Counted from the stretch's first letter, positions 22,467-33,460 are shown. The stretch is 64,000 nucleotides of DNA from Brenneria izbisi (GCF_025840185.1 NZ_JAMPJU010000011.1:1-64000); one strand, 5' to 3'. Program-made: numbers and translations. The notes: generated by a model not told the origin, from the letters alone.

Positions 22467-22490
22467 AATGAGCAACCGAAGTTGCTCATT
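22467..22490 (-). terminator. UUCG-loop hairpin between rpsA and ihfB
   Basis: A perfect 10-bp stem, AATGAGCAAC and GTTGCTCATT, whose minus-strand loop is TTCG, closed by C-G: the extra-stable tetraloop. It is not followed by a clear T run, so it may be a partial terminator or a 3'-end stabiliser for the very abundant rpsA message. Confidence 0.7.
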
Positions 22491-22499
22491 CCACCGTTA

Positions 22500-24176
22500 T
22501 TACTCGCCTTTTGCTGCTTTGAACGCTTCTGCCATCGCGTTAGAGAAATTGCCTTCTTCCTGCTTGGTATTGTTCACCGTCGCAATGGCATCTTTCTCGT
22601 CGGCTTCGTCTTTAGCACGAACAGACAGGCTGACAACACGGTTTTTACGATCCACACCGGTGTATTTCGCTTCAACGCTATCGCCAACGTTCAGCACCAG
22701 CGTCGCGTCTTCAACGCGGTCGCGTGAAGCTTCAGAAGCACGCAGATAACCTTCAACGCCATCCGCTAATTCAACTGTAGCACCTTTGGCGTCAACCGCA
22801 GTAACTTTACCAGTAACAATAGCACCTTTCTTGTTGACAGACAGGTAGTTATTGAACGGGTCTTCAGCCAGTTGTTTCACGCCCAGAGAGATACGTTCGC
22901 GTTCCGCATCAACCTGCAACACGACAGCGGCGATTTCGTCGCCTTTCTTGTATTCGCGAACAGCTTCTTCGCCAGCCACGTTCCAGGAGATGTCGGACAG
23001 GTGAACCAGACCGTCGATACCGCCATCCAGACCGATGAAGATACCGAAATCAGTAATGGACTTGATCTTGCCTTCAACGCGGTCGCCTTTGTTGTGGGTT
23101 TCAGCGAATTGCTGCCACGGGTTGGCTTTGCATTGTTTCAGACCCAGGGAGATACGACGACGTTCTTCATCGATATCCAGAACCATCACTTCCACTACAT
23201 CGCCAACGTTAACAACTTTGGACGGGTGGATGTTTTTGTTGGTCCAATCCATTTCGGATACGTGCACCAGACCTTCAACGCCTTCTTCGATTTCAACGAA
23301 GCAGCCGTAGTCAGTCAGGTTGGTTACGCGACCAGTCAGACGCGTGCTTTCCGGGTAACGCTTAGCGATAGCGACCCATGGATCTTCGCCCAGTTGTTTC
23401 AGGCCCAGGGACACACGAGTACGCTCGCGGTCGAATTTCAGCACTTTAACCGTGATTTCATCGCCCACATTGACGATTTCGCTCGGATGTTTAACACGTT
23501 TCCAAGCCATATCAGTGATATGCAGCAGGCCGTCAACGCCGCCCAGATCAACGAATGCGCCGTAGTCAGTGAGGTTCTTGACGATACCTTTAACTTCCAT
23601 GCCTTCTTGCAGGTTTTCCAGCAGTTGATCGCGTTCAGCGCTGTTTTCAGATTCAATAACCGCACGGCGGGAAACCACAACGTTGTTGCGTTTCTGATCC
23701 AGCTTGATCACTTTGAACTCAAGCTCTTTGCCTTCCAGATGCAGCGTGTCACGAACCGGACGAACGTCTACCAGAGAGCCTGGCAGGAATGCACGAATAC
23801 CGTTGAGCTCAACCGTGAAACCGCCTTTGACTTTACCGTTGATAACACCGGTAACCGTCGCAGCTTCTTCGTAAGCTTTTTCCAGCATCAGCCATGCTTC
23901 ATGACGTTTAGCTTTCTCACGAGACAGCAGCGTTTCACCGAAGCCGTCTTCAACAGCGTCCAGCGCGACGTCTACTTCATCGCCAACCTGAATTTCCAGT
24001 TCGCCTTGCGCGTTTTTAAATTGCTCTACCGGAATGGCGGATTCAGATTTCAGACCGGCGTCAACCAGTACGACATCTTTATCAATAGCAACCACAACAC
24101 CGCGAACGATGGAACCAGGACGGGTTTCGATTTCTTTCAGGGATTCTTCAAAGAGTTGAGCAAAAGATTCAGTCAT
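22500..24176 (-). CDS. rpsA: 30S ribosomal protein S1
   Basis: RNA-binding ribosomal protein needed to load most mRNAs onto the 30S subunit. The 558-residue product holds six S1 (OB-fold) domains; repeated signatures such as [34 protein letters not shown] and [10 protein letters not shown] are easy to see. The start at 24176 ([13 protein letters not shown]) matches E. coli; the open frame extends 12 codons further. Codon use is strongly biased, which explains a 482-codon antisense open frame over the same DNA. It lies between cmk and ihfB, as in E. coli. Confidence 0.98.
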   Translation of the reverse strand: MTESFAQLFEESLKEIETRPGSIVRGVVVAIDKDVVLVDAGLKSESAIPVEQFKNAQGELEIQVGDEVDVALDAVEDGFGETLLSREKAKRHEAWLMLEKAYEEAATVTGVINGKVKGGFTVELNGIRAFLPGSLVDVRPVRDTLHLEGKELEFKVIKLDQKRNNVVVSRRAVIESENSAERDQLLENLQEGMEVKGIVKNLTDYGAFVDLGGVDGLLHITDMAWKRVKHPSEIVNVGDEITVKVLKFDRERTRVSLGLKQLGEDPWVAIAKRYPESTRLTGRVTNLTDYGCFVEIEEGVEGLVHVSEMDWTNKNIHPSKVVNVGDVVEVMVLDIDEERRRISLGLKQCKANPWQQFAETHNKGDRVEGKIKSITDFGIFIGLDGGIDGLVHLSDISWNVAGEEAVREYKKGDEIAAVVLQVDAERERISLGVKQLAEDPFNNYLSVNKKGAIVTGKVTAVDAKGATVELADGVEGYLRASEASRDRVEDATLVLNVGDSVEAKYTGVDRKNRVVSLSVRAKDEADEKDAIATVNNTKQEEGNFSNAMAEAFKAAKGE

Positions 24177-24295
24177 GTTGATAATCTTAGGAGTCTTCAA
24201 TTTAACGTCCATCTGGCATCCTGCTCGATGGGGTTGTTTAACATGCCCCGCTGTGCATCCTTACAGCAAGGTAAAAATTCGGGTAGTCGTGATCG

Positions 24296-24973
24296 TTACG
24301 CTAAAATTTCACGGGCATAAGCCAGCGCGCGCGCAATCACTTCATCAATCGTCATTTCCGTCGAATCCAGCACCAATGCATCAGCGGCTGGCACCAAAGG
24401 CGCGACGGCCCGATTACGGTCACGATCATCCCGTTCCCTTATCTCGGATAAAAGACGTTCAAAGTTAACACTAAAGCCCTTCTCCTGCAACTGTAGCATG
24501 CGACGTTGCGCACGCTCCTGCGCGCTGGCATCCAGGAAAATCTTCACCGGCGCGTCAGGGAACACCACGGTTCCCATATCACGGCCATCCGCAATCAGTC
24601 CCGGCGCTTCACGAAAAGCCCGCTGCCGCCGCAACAATGCTTCACGAACCCGGGGGAAGGCCGCGGCTTGAGAAGCCGTATTGCCGACGGTTTCAGTGCG
24701 GATTTCATTGCTGACATCCTCACCTTCCAAAATCACTTTCAACTGCCCGCTTTCCGCCATAAAACGCACATCCAGGTGAGATGCCAGCGGCACCAGCGCC
24801 TCTTCCGATTGAATGTCTACGTGATGGTGCAACGCCGCCAAAGCCAGTACGCGGTAAATTGCGCCCGAATCCAGCAAATTCCACTGTAACGCTTCTGCCA
24901 GCGCTTTGCACAACGTGCCTTTGCCTGCGCCACTCGGTCCGTCAACCGTAATCACCGGTGCAGTCACCGCCAT
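24296..24973 (-). CDS. cmk: Cytidylate kinase
   Basis: Phosphorylates CMP and dCMP with ATP, recycling cytidine nucleotides. The 225-residue product has the P-loop [10 protein letters not shown] (about 11-20), the DSGAIYR substrate segment (about 36-42), [15 protein letters not shown] and the LID region [15 protein letters not shown]. Length and sequence match E. coli Cmk closely. It is transcribed with, or just upstream of, rpsA, and follows aroA across a hairpin. Confidence 0.97.
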   Translation of the reverse strand: MAVTAPVITVDGPSGAGKGTLCKALAEALQWNLLDSGAIYRVLALAALHHHVDIQSEEALVPLASHLDVRFMAESGQLKVILEGEDVSNEIRTETVGNTASQAAAFPRVREALLRRQRAFREAPGLIADGRDMGTVVFPDAPVKIFLDASAQERAQRRMLQLQEKGFSVNFERLLSEIRERDDRDRNRAVAPLVPAADALVLDSTEMTIDEVIARALAYAREILA

Positions 24974-25084
24974 TTTTCTCTCCTTAACACTGGGAAATCC
25001 CGTTAATGCCGTTTAAGGCATTACGGTGCTTCATTATACGCATCAATAGCGAGAAAGGTTACATTGACGGGGAAAAATAAGACC

Positions 25085-25110
25085 ACGCCTAATCAGTACC
25101 GATCAGGCGT
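25085..25110 (-). terminator. Probable aroA terminator
   Basis: A 10-bp inverted repeat with one mismatch (ACGCCTAATC and GATCAGGCGT) and a 6-base loop. It is followed on the minus strand by a T-rich stretch (TCTTATTTTT). It lies about 30 bases past the aroA stop. Confidence 0.65.
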
Positions 25111-25139
25111 AGGGGAAATTCGGCAACACAAGGAAGACG

Positions 25140-26429
25140 TTACGACAGTTCGCTCAAACGAGCCAGTTGTTCGAAATAGTCCGGGAATGTCTTGGCGGTA
25201 CATTTCGGGTCCAGAATGGTGACTGGCGTGTCGGACAACGCGACCAGAGAAAAGCACATTGCCATCCGATGATCGTTATACGTCTCGATCTCCGCACGCT
25301 TCAACGCAGCGGGTGGCGTGATGCGGATATAATCATCACCCTCTTCCACCTCGGCGCCGAGTTTGCGCAATTCAGTCGCCATGGCCGCCAGGCGATCCGT
25401 CTCTTTTACCCGCCAGTTGTAAATATTGCGCAGCGTGGTGGCGCCGCCCTGAGCAAATAACGCGGTTGTCGCGATGGTCATGGCGGCATCCGGGATATGA
25501 TTCATATCCATATCAATGGCATGAAGTTCACCACGCTGACACTCTATGTAGTCGTCGCCCCAACGGATGTGCGCGCCCATTTTTTCCAGCACATCGGCAA
25601 AGCGAATATCACCCTGCACACTGTTGCGACCCACGCCGGTGACCCGCACCGTTCCGCCTTTTATGGCGGCGGCGGCCAGGAAATAAGACGCGGAGGAGGC
25701 ATCGCCTTCCACCAGATATTCTCCCGGCGCACGGTATTGCTGACGACCGATGACAAAGAACCGCTGGTAGTTCTCATTACGCACATCCACGCCGAACGTT
25801 TTCATCATATGCAACGTGATATCAATATACGGTCGGGAAACCAGTTCGCCCCGGATCGTGATCTGAGTATCTTGCGCCGCCAGCGGCGCGGCCATCAGCA
25901 GCGCGGTAAGAAATTGGCTGGAAACACTGCCGTCAACGCTGATTTCGCCGCCCTGAAAACCACCGCGCAGACGCAAGGGCGGATAGTTTTCCTGCTCCAG
26001 ATAATCGATTTTCGCGCCGCCCAGACGTAACGCATCAACCAGATGCCCAATCGGACGTTCTTTCATCCGTGGCTCCCCGGTGAGCACGATGTCGCCGTCA
26101 CTCAGGCACAATGCCGCCGCCAACGGACGCATTGCGGTGCCGGCGTTTCCCAGAAACAGTTCGATCGGCTGGGCTGCTTTTAATGCGCCGCCCAGTCCCG
26201 TAATTTCACACTCAGTACGATCGGCGGAAAGCTGATAATTCACCCCCAATGCTTGCAATGCATTCAGCATGTGGCGCACATCATCGCTATCCAGCAGATT
26301 GGTTAATCGGGTTGTCCCTTCAGATAAGGCGGCCAGTAAAAGCGCGCGATTCGATACGCTTTTTGAACCGGGCAGATTAAGCGTGCCGTTAACCAGTTTA
26401 ATGGGCTGTAGAGTCAGGGATTCCTGCAT
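25140..26429 (-). CDS. aroA: 3-phosphoshikimate 1-carboxyvinyltransferase (EPSP synthase)
   Basis: Sixth enzyme of the shikimate pathway, joining PEP to shikimate-3-phosphate. The 429-residue product shows [17 protein letters not shown] near residues 19-35, the [10 protein letters not shown] active-site loop near 96-105 and [14 protein letters not shown]. The loop contains the glycine/threonine/proline pattern usual for glyphosate-sensitive class I enzymes (GNAGTAMRP). The start at 26429 ([10 protein letters not shown]) matches homologues; the frame extends 10 codons further. It follows serC after a hairpin, the conserved serC-aroA pair. Confidence 0.97.
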   Translation of the reverse strand: MQESLTLQPIKLVNGTLNLPGSKSVSNRALLLAALSEGTTRLTNLLDSDDVRHMLNALQALGVNYQLSADRTECEITGLGGALKAAQPIELFLGNAGTAMRPLAAALCLSDGDIVLTGEPRMKERPIGHLVDALRLGGAKIDYLEQENYPPLRLRGGFQGGEISVDGSVSSQFLTALLMAAPLAAQDTQITIRGELVSRPYIDITLHMMKTFGVDVRNENYQRFFVIGRQQYRAPGEYLVEGDASSASYFLAAAAIKGGTVRVTGVGRNSVQGDIRFADVLEKMGAHIRWGDDYIECQRGELHAIDMDMNHIPDAAMTIATTALFAQGGATTLRNIYNWRVKETDRLAAMATELRKLGAEVEEGDDYIRITPPAALKRAEIETYNDHRMAMCFSLVALSDTPVTILDPKCTAKTFPDYFEQLARLSELS

Positions 26430-26458
26430 GCGCAACATATTCTCCAATCGTGAACACA

Positions 26459-26486
26459 AAACCCCGGTTTAGCCGGGGTTTTTAAT
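26459..26486 (-). terminator. Hairpin between serC and aroA (partial terminator)
   Basis: A stem of AAAACCCCGG with CCGGGGTTTT-type complement around a short TTTAG loop, T-rich on both outer sides. It lies between two genes known as an operon in enterobacteria. It probably sets the ratio of aroA to serC message rather than ending all transcription. Confidence 0.75.
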
Positions 26487-26526
26487 CTATCTATAAAAAC
26501 CTATCTATAAAGACATCATCAGGTCA

Positions 26527-27612
26527 TTAGCCGTGACGACGCTCAAAGTCAGCCATGAAATCGGTCAGCGCCTTGACGCCGTCAATTGGCATTGCGTTGT
26601 AAATGGACGCCCGCATACCGCCAACGACACGGTGTCCCTTCAGCGCGTGCAGACCCGCGGTCTGCGCTTCTTCAAGAAACACCTTATCCAGCGCGGCATC
26701 AGCCAGCAGGAACGGTACGTTCATCCGAGAGCGACTGGCGCTCGCGACATCATTACGGTAGAAATCGCTGCCATCAATCACACCATAAAGCAGATTGGCT
26801 TTATCGCGATTGCGTTTTTCCATTTCAACCAGACCACCTTGCTCTTTCAGCCATTTGAAGACCATGCCGGAGAGATACCAGGCGAACGTCGGCGGCGTGT
26901 TATACATGGAGTCATTATCAGCCAGAATCTGATAATTGAGGATGGAAGGCAATTCCCGACGCGCGTTGCCCAGCAAATCATCACGTACAATAACCAGCGT
27001 GACCCCTGCCGGACCGATATTTTTCTGCGCGCCGGCATAGATAACGCCATAACGACTGACATCGATGGGACGCGACAGAATGCTGGATGAGAAGTCCGCC
27101 ACGACAATTTTGTCGCCGAAATCCGGCTCTTCTTCAATCGCCACGCCATCAATGGTTTCATTCGGGCAATAATGTACGAACGCGGCTTCATCAGATAACC
27201 GCCATTCACGCATTGGCTTCACGGCGCGCAAGTCATCGATCCGTGTTTTCACATCAATAACGTTAGGAGTACAGTATTTTTCCGCTTCGCTGACCACACT
27301 GTGCGCCCAGTAGCCGCCGTCAATGTAATCGGCGTGCGTCTTATCCCCCAGCAGGTTGAGCGGCACGGCGGCGAACTGCGCTCTGGCGCCGCCGTGACAA
27401 AACAGCACTTTGTAGTTGGAGGGGATTTTCAGCAGATCGCGCAGATCTTGTTCGGACTCAGCCGCTACCTGCATAAACTCTTTACTACGGTGGCTGATTT
27501 CCATTACCGATGTACCCAGACCATGCCAGTTACATAACTCCTGTTCGGCGCGGCGTAATACTTCAACCGGCAGCATAGCTGGACCGGCGCTAAAATTAAA
27601 AATCTGAGTCAT
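26527..27612 (-). CDS. serC: Phosphoserine aminotransferase
   Basis: PLP-dependent class V aminotransferase that makes phosphoserine for serine synthesis and also acts in pyridoxal phosphate synthesis. The 361-residue product opens with [12 protein letters not shown]. The PLP lysine is in [12 protein letters not shown] (around residue 198), and the [16 protein letters not shown] segment near the C-terminus is typical. It is first in the serC-aroA unit, divergent from ycaO. Confidence 0.97.
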   Translation of the reverse strand: MTQIFNFSAGPAMLPVEVLRRAEQELCNWHGLGTSVMEISHRSKEFMQVAAESEQDLRDLLKIPSNYKVLFCHGGARAQFAAVPLNLLGDKTHADYIDGGYWAHSVVSEAEKYCTPNVIDVKTRIDDLRAVKPMREWRLSDEAAFVHYCPNETIDGVAIEEEPDFGDKIVVADFSSSILSRPIDVSRYGVIYAGAQKNIGPAGVTLVIVRDDLLGNARRELPSILNYQILADNDSMYNTPPTFAWYLSGMVFKWLKEQGGLVEMEKRNRDKANLLYGVIDGSDFYRNDVASASRSRMNVPFLLADAALDKVFLEEAQTAGLHALKGHRVVGGMRASIYNAMPIDGVKALTDFMADFERRHG

Positions 27613-27903
27613 TTCCCCTCACCACATCTGAAAAATTGTGACCGTATTATCACCCGTGTCATAAACACGTTGATTATGAATTCAACGCGGCTTAACGCCT
27701 TGTTATACCCTGCATCGGTTTTATCACTCGTCACTCCTGGCTGCAACGCTTATTACTCTTTCTATCCTGTAAAACACGCAGGTAAACAAAGCGTCACCAG
27801 CCCATCAAATGTCCGCTGTTATCAAAGTGTATAGAATAAATAGAGTCCGAGTTAAAAAGCCCGTATTATGCCCTCCTGTTATTACATACCCTAAGTGAAA
27901 AAC
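27613..27903. promoter_or_regulatory. Divergent promoter region serC / ycaO
   Basis: About 290 bases between the divergent starts of serC and ycaO, so promoters of both must lie here. I see no strong operator or hairpin. The E. coli gene ycaP, which lies in this area in E. coli, is not present. Confidence 0.45.
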
Positions 27904-29667
27904 ATGATCCAAACATTTATCCCAGGCAAAGACGCCGCCCTGGAAGATTCCATCGCTCGTTTTCAACGACAACTCCAAGACCTGGGGTTCAACATCGAAG
28001 AAGCCTCCTGGCTGAATCCGGTGCCAAATGTCTGGTCCGTGCATATTCGCGATCGTGAATGTCCGCTGTGTTTTACCAATGGTAAAGGCGCCAGCAAGAA
28101 AGCTGCGCTGGCCTCGGCGTTGGGGGAATACTTCGAACGCCTATCGACCAACTATTTTTTTGCCGATTTCTATCTTGGCAAAACCATTGCGAATAGTGAA
28201 TTCGTTCATTATCCGAATGAAAAATGGTTTGCCATCCCAGCGGATGATTCGCTGCCGGAAGGTATTCTGGATACGCGCCTGCGCGAATTCTACGATCCAG
28301 AACAAACGCTCGGCGCCAGCGACCTGATCGACCTGCAATCCGGTAACGAAGCGCGCGGTATCTGCGCCCTGCCGTTCACGCGCCAGTCCGATCAGCAAAC
28401 CGTGTATATTCCGATGAACATTATCGGCAATCTTTATGTTTCCAATGGCATGTCGGCGGGCAATACTGCCAGTGAAGCCCGTGTTCAGGGGTTATCAGAG
28501 GTTTTCGAGCGCAGTGTTAAAAACCGTATCATTGCCGAATCCATCAGCCTGCCAGCAATTCCGCAAGCGATATTGAACCGTTATCCGGGCGTCGTCGAAG
28601 CCATTGCCACGCTGGAAAAAGAGGGCTTTCCGATTTTCGCCTACGACGCATCGCTGGGTGGAAAATATCCGGTAATTTGCGTGGTATTATTTAACCCGGC
28701 TAACGGCACCTGTTTCGCTTCTTTCGGCGCGCATCCTGATTTTGGCGTGGCGCTTGAACGTACCGTGACCGAACTGTTGCAAGGGCGCGGACTGAAAGAT
28801 CTGGATGTTTTCACGCCGCCGACTTTCGATGATGAAGAAGTGGCGGAACACGCGAATCTTGAAACCCATTTTATTGACTCAAGCGGTCTGATCTCCTGGG
28901 ATATGTTCAAAAAACAGGCCGATTATCCCTTCGTCGACTGGCGTTTCAGCGGCACCACGGAAGAAGAGTTCGCTACCCTGATGGCGATTTTCCAGCAGGA
29001 AAATAAAGAAGTTTACATCGCCGACTATGAGCATCTGTCCGTTTACGCTTGCCGTATCCTGGTGCCAGGCATGTCAGATATTTATCCTGCGGAAGACTTG
29101 CTGTTGGCAAACAACAACATGGGCGCGCATCTGCGCGAAACGCTGCTTGCTCTACCAGACAGCCAATGGGAAAAAGAAACCTATCTGGCGTTGATCCAAC
29201 AACTGGATGACGAAAGCCTGGATGATTTCACTCGCGTGCGTGAATTGTTGGGTATCGCCACTGGCAAGGATAACGGCTGGTTCACGCTTCGAGTCGGCGA
29301 GTTAAAAGCGATGCTGGCGCTGGCTGGCGGCGATCTGGAACAGGCATTGATTTGGACCGAATGGACGCAGGACTTCAACGATTCGGTCTTTACGCCGCAA
29401 CGCAGCAATTATTATCGTTGTCTGCAAACCCTGTTGCTATTGACGATGGAGCCGGAGCGCGATCCATCCGAATACCAGGACGCCTTTGTCAAAATGTACG
29501 GACGCGAAACCGTTGATGCCGCCAGCGCAGCCATTAACGGCGAGCAATGCTTTTACGGCCTTTTCGCGGTGGATGATAATTTCACCACGTTGCCTGCCCA
29601 TCAGTCGCTGCTGGCGGCTTACGAAAAGCTACAGCGAGCAAAACGTCAGTACTGGCAGGATAAATAG
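27904..29667 (+). CDS. ycaO: YcaO-domain protein (ATP-dependent cyclodehydratase family)
   Basis: Stand-alone YcaO protein. The family uses ATP to activate amide backbones; the E. coli member is linked to beta-methylthiolation of ribosomal protein S12, but its own reaction is not well defined. The 587-residue product has the YcaO domain (about 50-380) with the ATP-site segments GEYFERLSTNYFF and GLSEVFERSVKNRIIAESI, followed by a helical TPR-like C-terminal part. The ATG at 27904 matches the E. coli start; a GTG lies three codons upstream. No precursor peptide or other RiPP gene is nearby, which fits the housekeeping rather than bacteriocin class. Confidence 0.94.
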   Translation: MIQTFIPGKDAALEDSIARFQRQLQDLGFNIEEASWLNPVPNVWSVHIRDRECPLCFTNGKGASKKAALASALGEYFERLSTNYFFADFYLGKTIANSEFVHYPNEKWFAIPADDSLPEGILDTRLREFYDPEQTLGASDLIDLQSGNEARGICALPFTRQSDQQTVYIPMNIIGNLYVSNGMSAGNTASEARVQGLSEVFERSVKNRIIAESISLPAIPQAILNRYPGVVEAIATLEKEGFPIFAYDASLGGKYPVICVVLFNPANGTCFASFGAHPDFGVALERTVTELLQGRGLKDLDVFTPPTFDDEEVAEHANLETHFIDSSGLISWDMFKKQADYPFVDWRFSGTTEEEFATLMAIFQQENKEVYIADYEHLSVYACRILVPGMSDIYPAEDLLLANNNMGAHLRETLLALPDSQWEKETYLALIQQLDDESLDDFTRVRELLGIATGKDNGWFTLRVGELKAMLALAGGDLEQALIWTEWTQDFNDSVFTPQRSNYYRCLQTLLLLTMEPERDPSEYQDAFVKMYGRETVDAASAAINGEQCFYGLFAVDDNFTTLPAHQSLLAAYEKLQRAKRQYWQDK

Positions 29668-30128
29668 CAGCCGTCTTGCGGGTTGATATTAACGATGCGG
29701 CATGTGAAAACAGCATGCCCTACACATGTGCAGCCCCACTTGTTTCATTGAAATCATTTAATACCCCTTGTTTGTTAAGGGGTATTTGATTAATGAGAAG
29801 TATTTATCCGCCGACCATCTAACAAAGAACGAAATGTTATTAACTGGTGAATATTTAATTAAATTACATTGCGAAGGGAGGGATTAAAATTACACAAAAC
29901 ATTATTTTCATTAACGCCAAATCATCTAGTGGCCCTTAATGCTTTCAAATCTTTACGTAAAGATTAAAATATTTTTTTATTTTCAAAATCAATGAGTTAT
30001 ATAATAAAAATGATATTTTCGACTGCCTGGAGCCCCGGCTAGTTTCGCGCAATATGATCCATATCAAATTTTGACGTATACTGCTTTGATATTATTTCGG
30101 TGCTGATAATTTTTAAGAGAGAGTTAGT
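29668..30128. promoter_or_regulatory. Intergenic region ycaO-focA with pfl control region
   Basis: Left part: a perfect 10-bp hairpin (AATACCCCTT and AAGGGGTATT, 29760-29786), a probable ycaO terminator. Right part: about 300 AT-rich bases leading to focA, with an FNR-type site and a fitting -10 near the gene. In E. coli several anaerobic promoters acting through FNR and ArcA drive focA-pflB; the extra AT-rich length here could hold more such sites. Confidence 0.65.
30054..30067 (-). promoter_or_regulatory. FNR-type site upstream of focA
   Basis: The minus strand reads TTGATATGGATCAT, matching the FNR consensus TTGATNNNNATCAA at nine of ten fixed positions. Its centre (30060.5) lies 32 bases upstream of the centre of a TATTAT element at 30090-30095. 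The dyad would therefore sit near -41.5 of a start near 30102: the class II activator position. Anaerobic activation of focA-pflB is well known. Confidence 0.72.
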
Positions 30129-30986
30129 GTGAAAGCTGACAACCCCTTTACGCTATTACTGCCGGCTGCAATGGCGAAAGTCGCCGAAGATGCCGGTGTC
30201 TATAAAGCAACAAAACACCCGTGGACCACTTTTTATTTGGCAATTACTGCGGGCGTGTTTATTTCAATTGCCTTTGTCTTTTATATTACATCGACTACCG
30301 GTACTTCAACGATACCTTTCGGCATCGCCAAATTGATTGGTGGGGTTTGCTTCTCTCTGGGGTTAATGCTGGTTGTTGTTTGCGGCGCGGACTTATTCAC
30401 GTCCACCGTACTAATCGTTATTGCCAAGGCGAGTGGACGAATCACCTGGAAGCAACTAGCCTTTAACTGGGTCAATGTCTATATCGGCAACCTGATTGGC
30501 GCATTGTTTTTTGTCGCCCTTATCTGGTTCTCAGGCCAGCATATGGTCGCTAACGGCGCCTGGGGACTCAATGTTCTGCAAACATCTGAACACAAACTTG
30601 AGCACACGTTTGTCGAAGCGCTTTCCCTCGGCATTTTGGCAAATCTGATGGTTTGCCTGGCCGTGTGGATGAGCTATTCCGGTCGTACTCTCACTGACAA
30701 AATGTTTGCGATGATTTTACCGGTCGCGATGTTTGTCGCCAGCGGTTTTGAGCATAGCATCGCGAATATGTTCATGATCCCGATGGGGATCGTCATCAAG
30801 AATTTCGCGGCGCCGGAATTCTGGCAGGCCATCGGCATGGTGCCATCTCAGTTTGAACACTTAACCGTCAGCAACTTCATTATCGATAATCTGATTCCCG
30901 TAACGATTGGGAACATCATTGGCGGTGGTTTGCTGGTAGGCTTAACATACTGGGTAATTTATTTGCGCGGGGGAGATAAGCACTGA
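30129..30986 (+). CDS. focA: Formate channel FocA
   Basis: Pentameric inner-membrane channel of the FNT family that passes formate out of, or back into, the cell. The 285-residue product has six hydrophobic helices and the family signatures AGVFISIAFVFYITST and FVASGFEHSIANMF, with the gating region around the conserved histidine in GFEHSIANM. The start is GTG at 30129 with a purine-rich GAGAG upstream; homologues begin MKADNPF in the same way. It is followed by pflB after 57 bases, with the usual focA-pflB order. Confidence 0.97.
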   Translation: MKADNPFTLLLPAAMAKVAEDAGVYKATKHPWTTFYLAITAGVFISIAFVFYITSTTGTSTIPFGIAKLIGGVCFSLGLMLVVVCGADLFTSTVLIVIAKASGRITWKQLAFNWVNVYIGNLIGALFFVALIWFSGQHMVANGAWGLNVLQTSEHKLEHTFVEALSLGILANLMVCLAVWMSYSGRTLTDKMFAMILPVAMFVASGFEHSIANMFMIPMGIVIKNFAAPEFWQAIGMVPSQFEHLTVSNFIIDNLIPVTIGNIIGGGLLVGLTYWVIYLRGGDKH

Positions 30987-31043
30987 GGTGCTATCGACCG
31001 CAACACCGGGTTCTAAGAAATCCATATCAAAGGTAGGTGTAAA

Positions 31044-33326
31044 ATGACCGATCTAAATGAAAAACTGGCCAATGCGTGGGAAGGATTCAGTAAAGGCGAA
31101 TGGCAGGACAGCGTAAACGTTCGTGACTTTATCCAGAAAAACTACACACCGTATGAAGGTGACGAGTCTTTCCTGGCTGGCGCAACCAAAGCGACCACAG
31201 CGCTGTGGGACAGCGTCATGGAAGGCATCAAACAGGAAAACCGTACTCACGCGCCTGTTGATTTTGATACTCACGTTGCCGCCACCATCGTTTCTCACGA
31301 TGCGGGCTATATCAACCAGGATCTGGAAAAAATCGTTGGCCTGCAAACGGAAGCTCCGCTGAAACGCGCGCTGATTCCATTTGGCGGCATCAAAATGGTT
31401 GAAGGCTCCTGCAAGGTTTATGGTCGTGAACTGGATCCCCAACTGAAAAAAATCTTCACCGAATACCGTAAAACACACAATCAGGGCGTATTTGACGTAT
31501 ATACGCCTGATATCCTGCGCTGCCGTAAGTCCGGCGTTCTGACGGGTCTGCCTGATGCTTATGGCCGTGGTCGCATCATCGGCGACTACCGCCGCGTAGC
31601 GCTGTACGGTATCGACTATCTGATGAAAGACAAATTTGCCCAATTCACTTCTCTGCAATCCAAACTGGAAAACGGTGAAGATCTGGAAGCAACTATCCGT
31701 CTGCGTGAAGAAATCGCCGATCAGCATCATGCGCTGTCTCAAATCAAAGAAATGGCCGCCAAATATGGTTGTGACATTTCCGGCCCGGCAAAAACGGCGC
31801 AAGAAGCCGTACAGTGGACTTACTTCGGCTACCTGGCCGCGGTGAAATCGCAGAACGGCGCGGCAATGTCCTTTGGTCGCGTATCCACTTTCCTGGATAT
31901 CTATTTCGAACGCGATCTGCAAGCGGGCAAAATCACTGAGGAAGACGCTCAGGAACTGATTGACCATCTGGTCATGAAACTGCGTATGGTGCGTTTCCTG
32001 CGTACCCCTGAGTACGATGAGTTATTCTCAGGCGATCCGATCTGGGCAACCGAATCTCTGGCTGGTATGGGCGTTGATGGCCGTACTCTGGTGACCAAAA
32101 GCAGCTTCCGTTTCCTGAACACCCTGTACACCATGGGGCCGTCTCCTGAACCGAACATGACCATCCTATGGTCTGAAAAACTGCCACTGAACTTTAAAAA
32201 ATACGCGGCCAAAGTCTCCATCGATACCTCTTCTCTGCAATACGAGAATGATGATTTGATGCGCCCTGACTTCAACAACGATGACTACGCCATTGCCTGT
32301 TGCGTAAGCCCGATGGTGGTGGGTAAGCAAATGCAGTTCTTCGGCGCCCGTGCAAACCTGGCGAAAACCATGCTGTATGCCATCAACGGCGGCATGGACG
32401 AAAAAATGAAAATGCAGGTGGGCCCGAAATCCGAACCGATTAAAAGTGAAGTGCTGGATTTCGACGAGGTGATGGCGCGCATGGATCACTTCATGGATTG
32501 GCTGGCTAAACAGTATGTCACCGCGCTGAACATCATCCACTATATGCATGATAAGTACAGTTACGAAGCATCACTGATGGCGCTGCATGATCGGGACGTC
32601 TTCCGTACCATGGCATGTGGTATCGCTGGTCTGTCTGTTGCCGCTGACTCCCTGTCCGCCATCAAGTATGCCAAAGTTAAACCTATCCGCGACGAAGATG
32701 GTCTGGCGATTGACTTTGATATTGAAGGCGAATACCCGCAGTTCGGCAACAATGATGCTCGCGTCGATGAACTGGCTTGCGATCTGGTTGAACGTTTCAT
32801 GAAGAAAATTCAGAAACTGAATACTTACCGTGACGCGACGCCAACTCAGTCTGTTCTGACTATCACGTCAAACGTGGTATACGGCAAGAAAACCGGTAAC
32901 ACGCCTGATGGACGTCGTTCCGGCGCGCCGTTCGGACCGGGCGCCAACCCGATGCATGGCCGTGATCAGAAAGGTGCGGTTGCCTCACTGACCTCGGTTG
33001 CCAAACTGCCGTTCGCCTACGCGAAAGATGGTATTTCCTATACCTTCTCTATCGTGCCAAATGCCCTGGGTAAAGATGATGACGTGCGTAAAGCCAACCT
33101 CGCCGGCCTGATGGATGGTTACTTCCACCACGAAGCCAGCATTGAAGGCGGTCAGCATCTGAACGTTAACGTGATGAACCGTGAAATGCTGCTTGATGCC
33201 ATGGAAAACCCGGAAAAATATCCGCAGTTGACTATCCGTGTATCCGGTTATGCTGTGCGTTTCAACTCTTTGACCAAAGAGCAACAGCAAGACGTAATCA
33301 CTCGTACTTTCACTCAGTCAATGTAA
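31044..33326 (+). CDS. pflB: Formate C-acetyltransferase (pyruvate formate-lyase)
   Basis: Glycyl-radical enzyme that converts pyruvate and CoA to acetyl-CoA and formate under anaerobic conditions. The 760-residue length equals E. coli PflB. The two catalytic cysteines are seen in [11 protein letters not shown] (around residues 418-419), and the radical glycine is in [12 protein letters not shown] near residue 735, 26 residues from the C-terminus. An AAAGGTAGGTG ribosome binding site precedes the ATG. It is activated by PflA, encoded next. A hairpin with T run follows. Confidence 0.98.
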   Translation: MTDLNEKLANAWEGFSKGEWQDSVNVRDFIQKNYTPYEGDESFLAGATKATTALWDSVMEGIKQENRTHAPVDFDTHVAATIVSHDAGYINQDLEKIVGLQTEAPLKRALIPFGGIKMVEGSCKVYGRELDPQLKKIFTEYRKTHNQGVFDVYTPDILRCRKSGVLTGLPDAYGRGRIIGDYRRVALYGIDYLMKDKFAQFTSLQSKLENGEDLEATIRLREEIADQHHALSQIKEMAAKYGCDISGPAKTAQEAVQWTYFGYLAAVKSQNGAAMSFGRVSTFLDIYFERDLQAGKITEEDAQELIDHLVMKLRMVRFLRTPEYDELFSGDPIWATESLAGMGVDGRTLVTKSSFRFLNTLYTMGPSPEPNMTILWSEKLPLNFKKYAAKVSIDTSSLQYENDDLMRPDFNNDDYAIACCVSPMVVGKQMQFFGARANLAKTMLYAINGGMDEKMKMQVGPKSEPIKSEVLDFDEVMARMDHFMDWLAKQYVTALNIIHYMHDKYSYEASLMALHDRDVFRTMACGIAGLSVAADSLSAIKYAKVKPIRDEDGLAIDFDIEGEYPQFGNNDARVDELACDLVERFMKKIQKLNTYRDATPTQSVLTITSNVVYGKKTGNTPDGRRSGAPFGPGANPMHGRDQKGAVASLTSVAKLPFAYAKDGISYTFSIVPNALGKDDDVRKANLAGLMDGYFHHEASIEGGQHLNVNVMNREMLLDAMENPEKYPQLTIRVSGYAVRFNSLTKEQQQDVITRTFTQSM

Positions 33327-33356
33327 TTTCCCTGACTGTCTGAAAGGGCGTAAAAT

Positions 33357-33384
33357 AAAGGCTCCACGACTGTGGGGCCTTTTT
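33357..33384 (+). terminator. pflB terminator
   Basis: A stem AAAGGC(T)CCAC with GTGGGGCCTTT and a short loop, followed by a T run, about 30 bases after the pflB stop codon. Confidence 0.85.
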
Positions 33385-33398
33385 CTCACATAGTAAAC

Positions 33399-33460
33399 CT
33401 GTTTTGCCAGCCCGCTATACGACGCCCTATCGCAGCATCGGTGGATGGCTGGCAAAACAG
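33399..33460. repeat. 14-bp perfect inverted repeat upstream of pflA
   Basis: CTGTTTTGCCAGCC (33399-33412) and its exact complement GGCTGGCAAAACAG (33447-33460) flank a 34-base interval. It lies between the pflB terminator and pflA. The arm has no T run after it, so it is not an obvious terminator. It could be a long hairpin in the transcript, a protein-binding site, or a short dispersed palindrome. Confidence 0.75.

Noticed and set aside
22872-24320. A 482-codon open frame on the plus strand opposite rpsA
   Set aside because: It is a by-product of the strong codon bias of rpsA; S1 homology on the minus strand is unmistakable and the antisense product resembles no family.
31053-31967. A 304-codon minus-strand open frame opposite pflB
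   Set aside because: Again a mirror of a highly biased, highly expressed gene; no ribosome binding site or domain.
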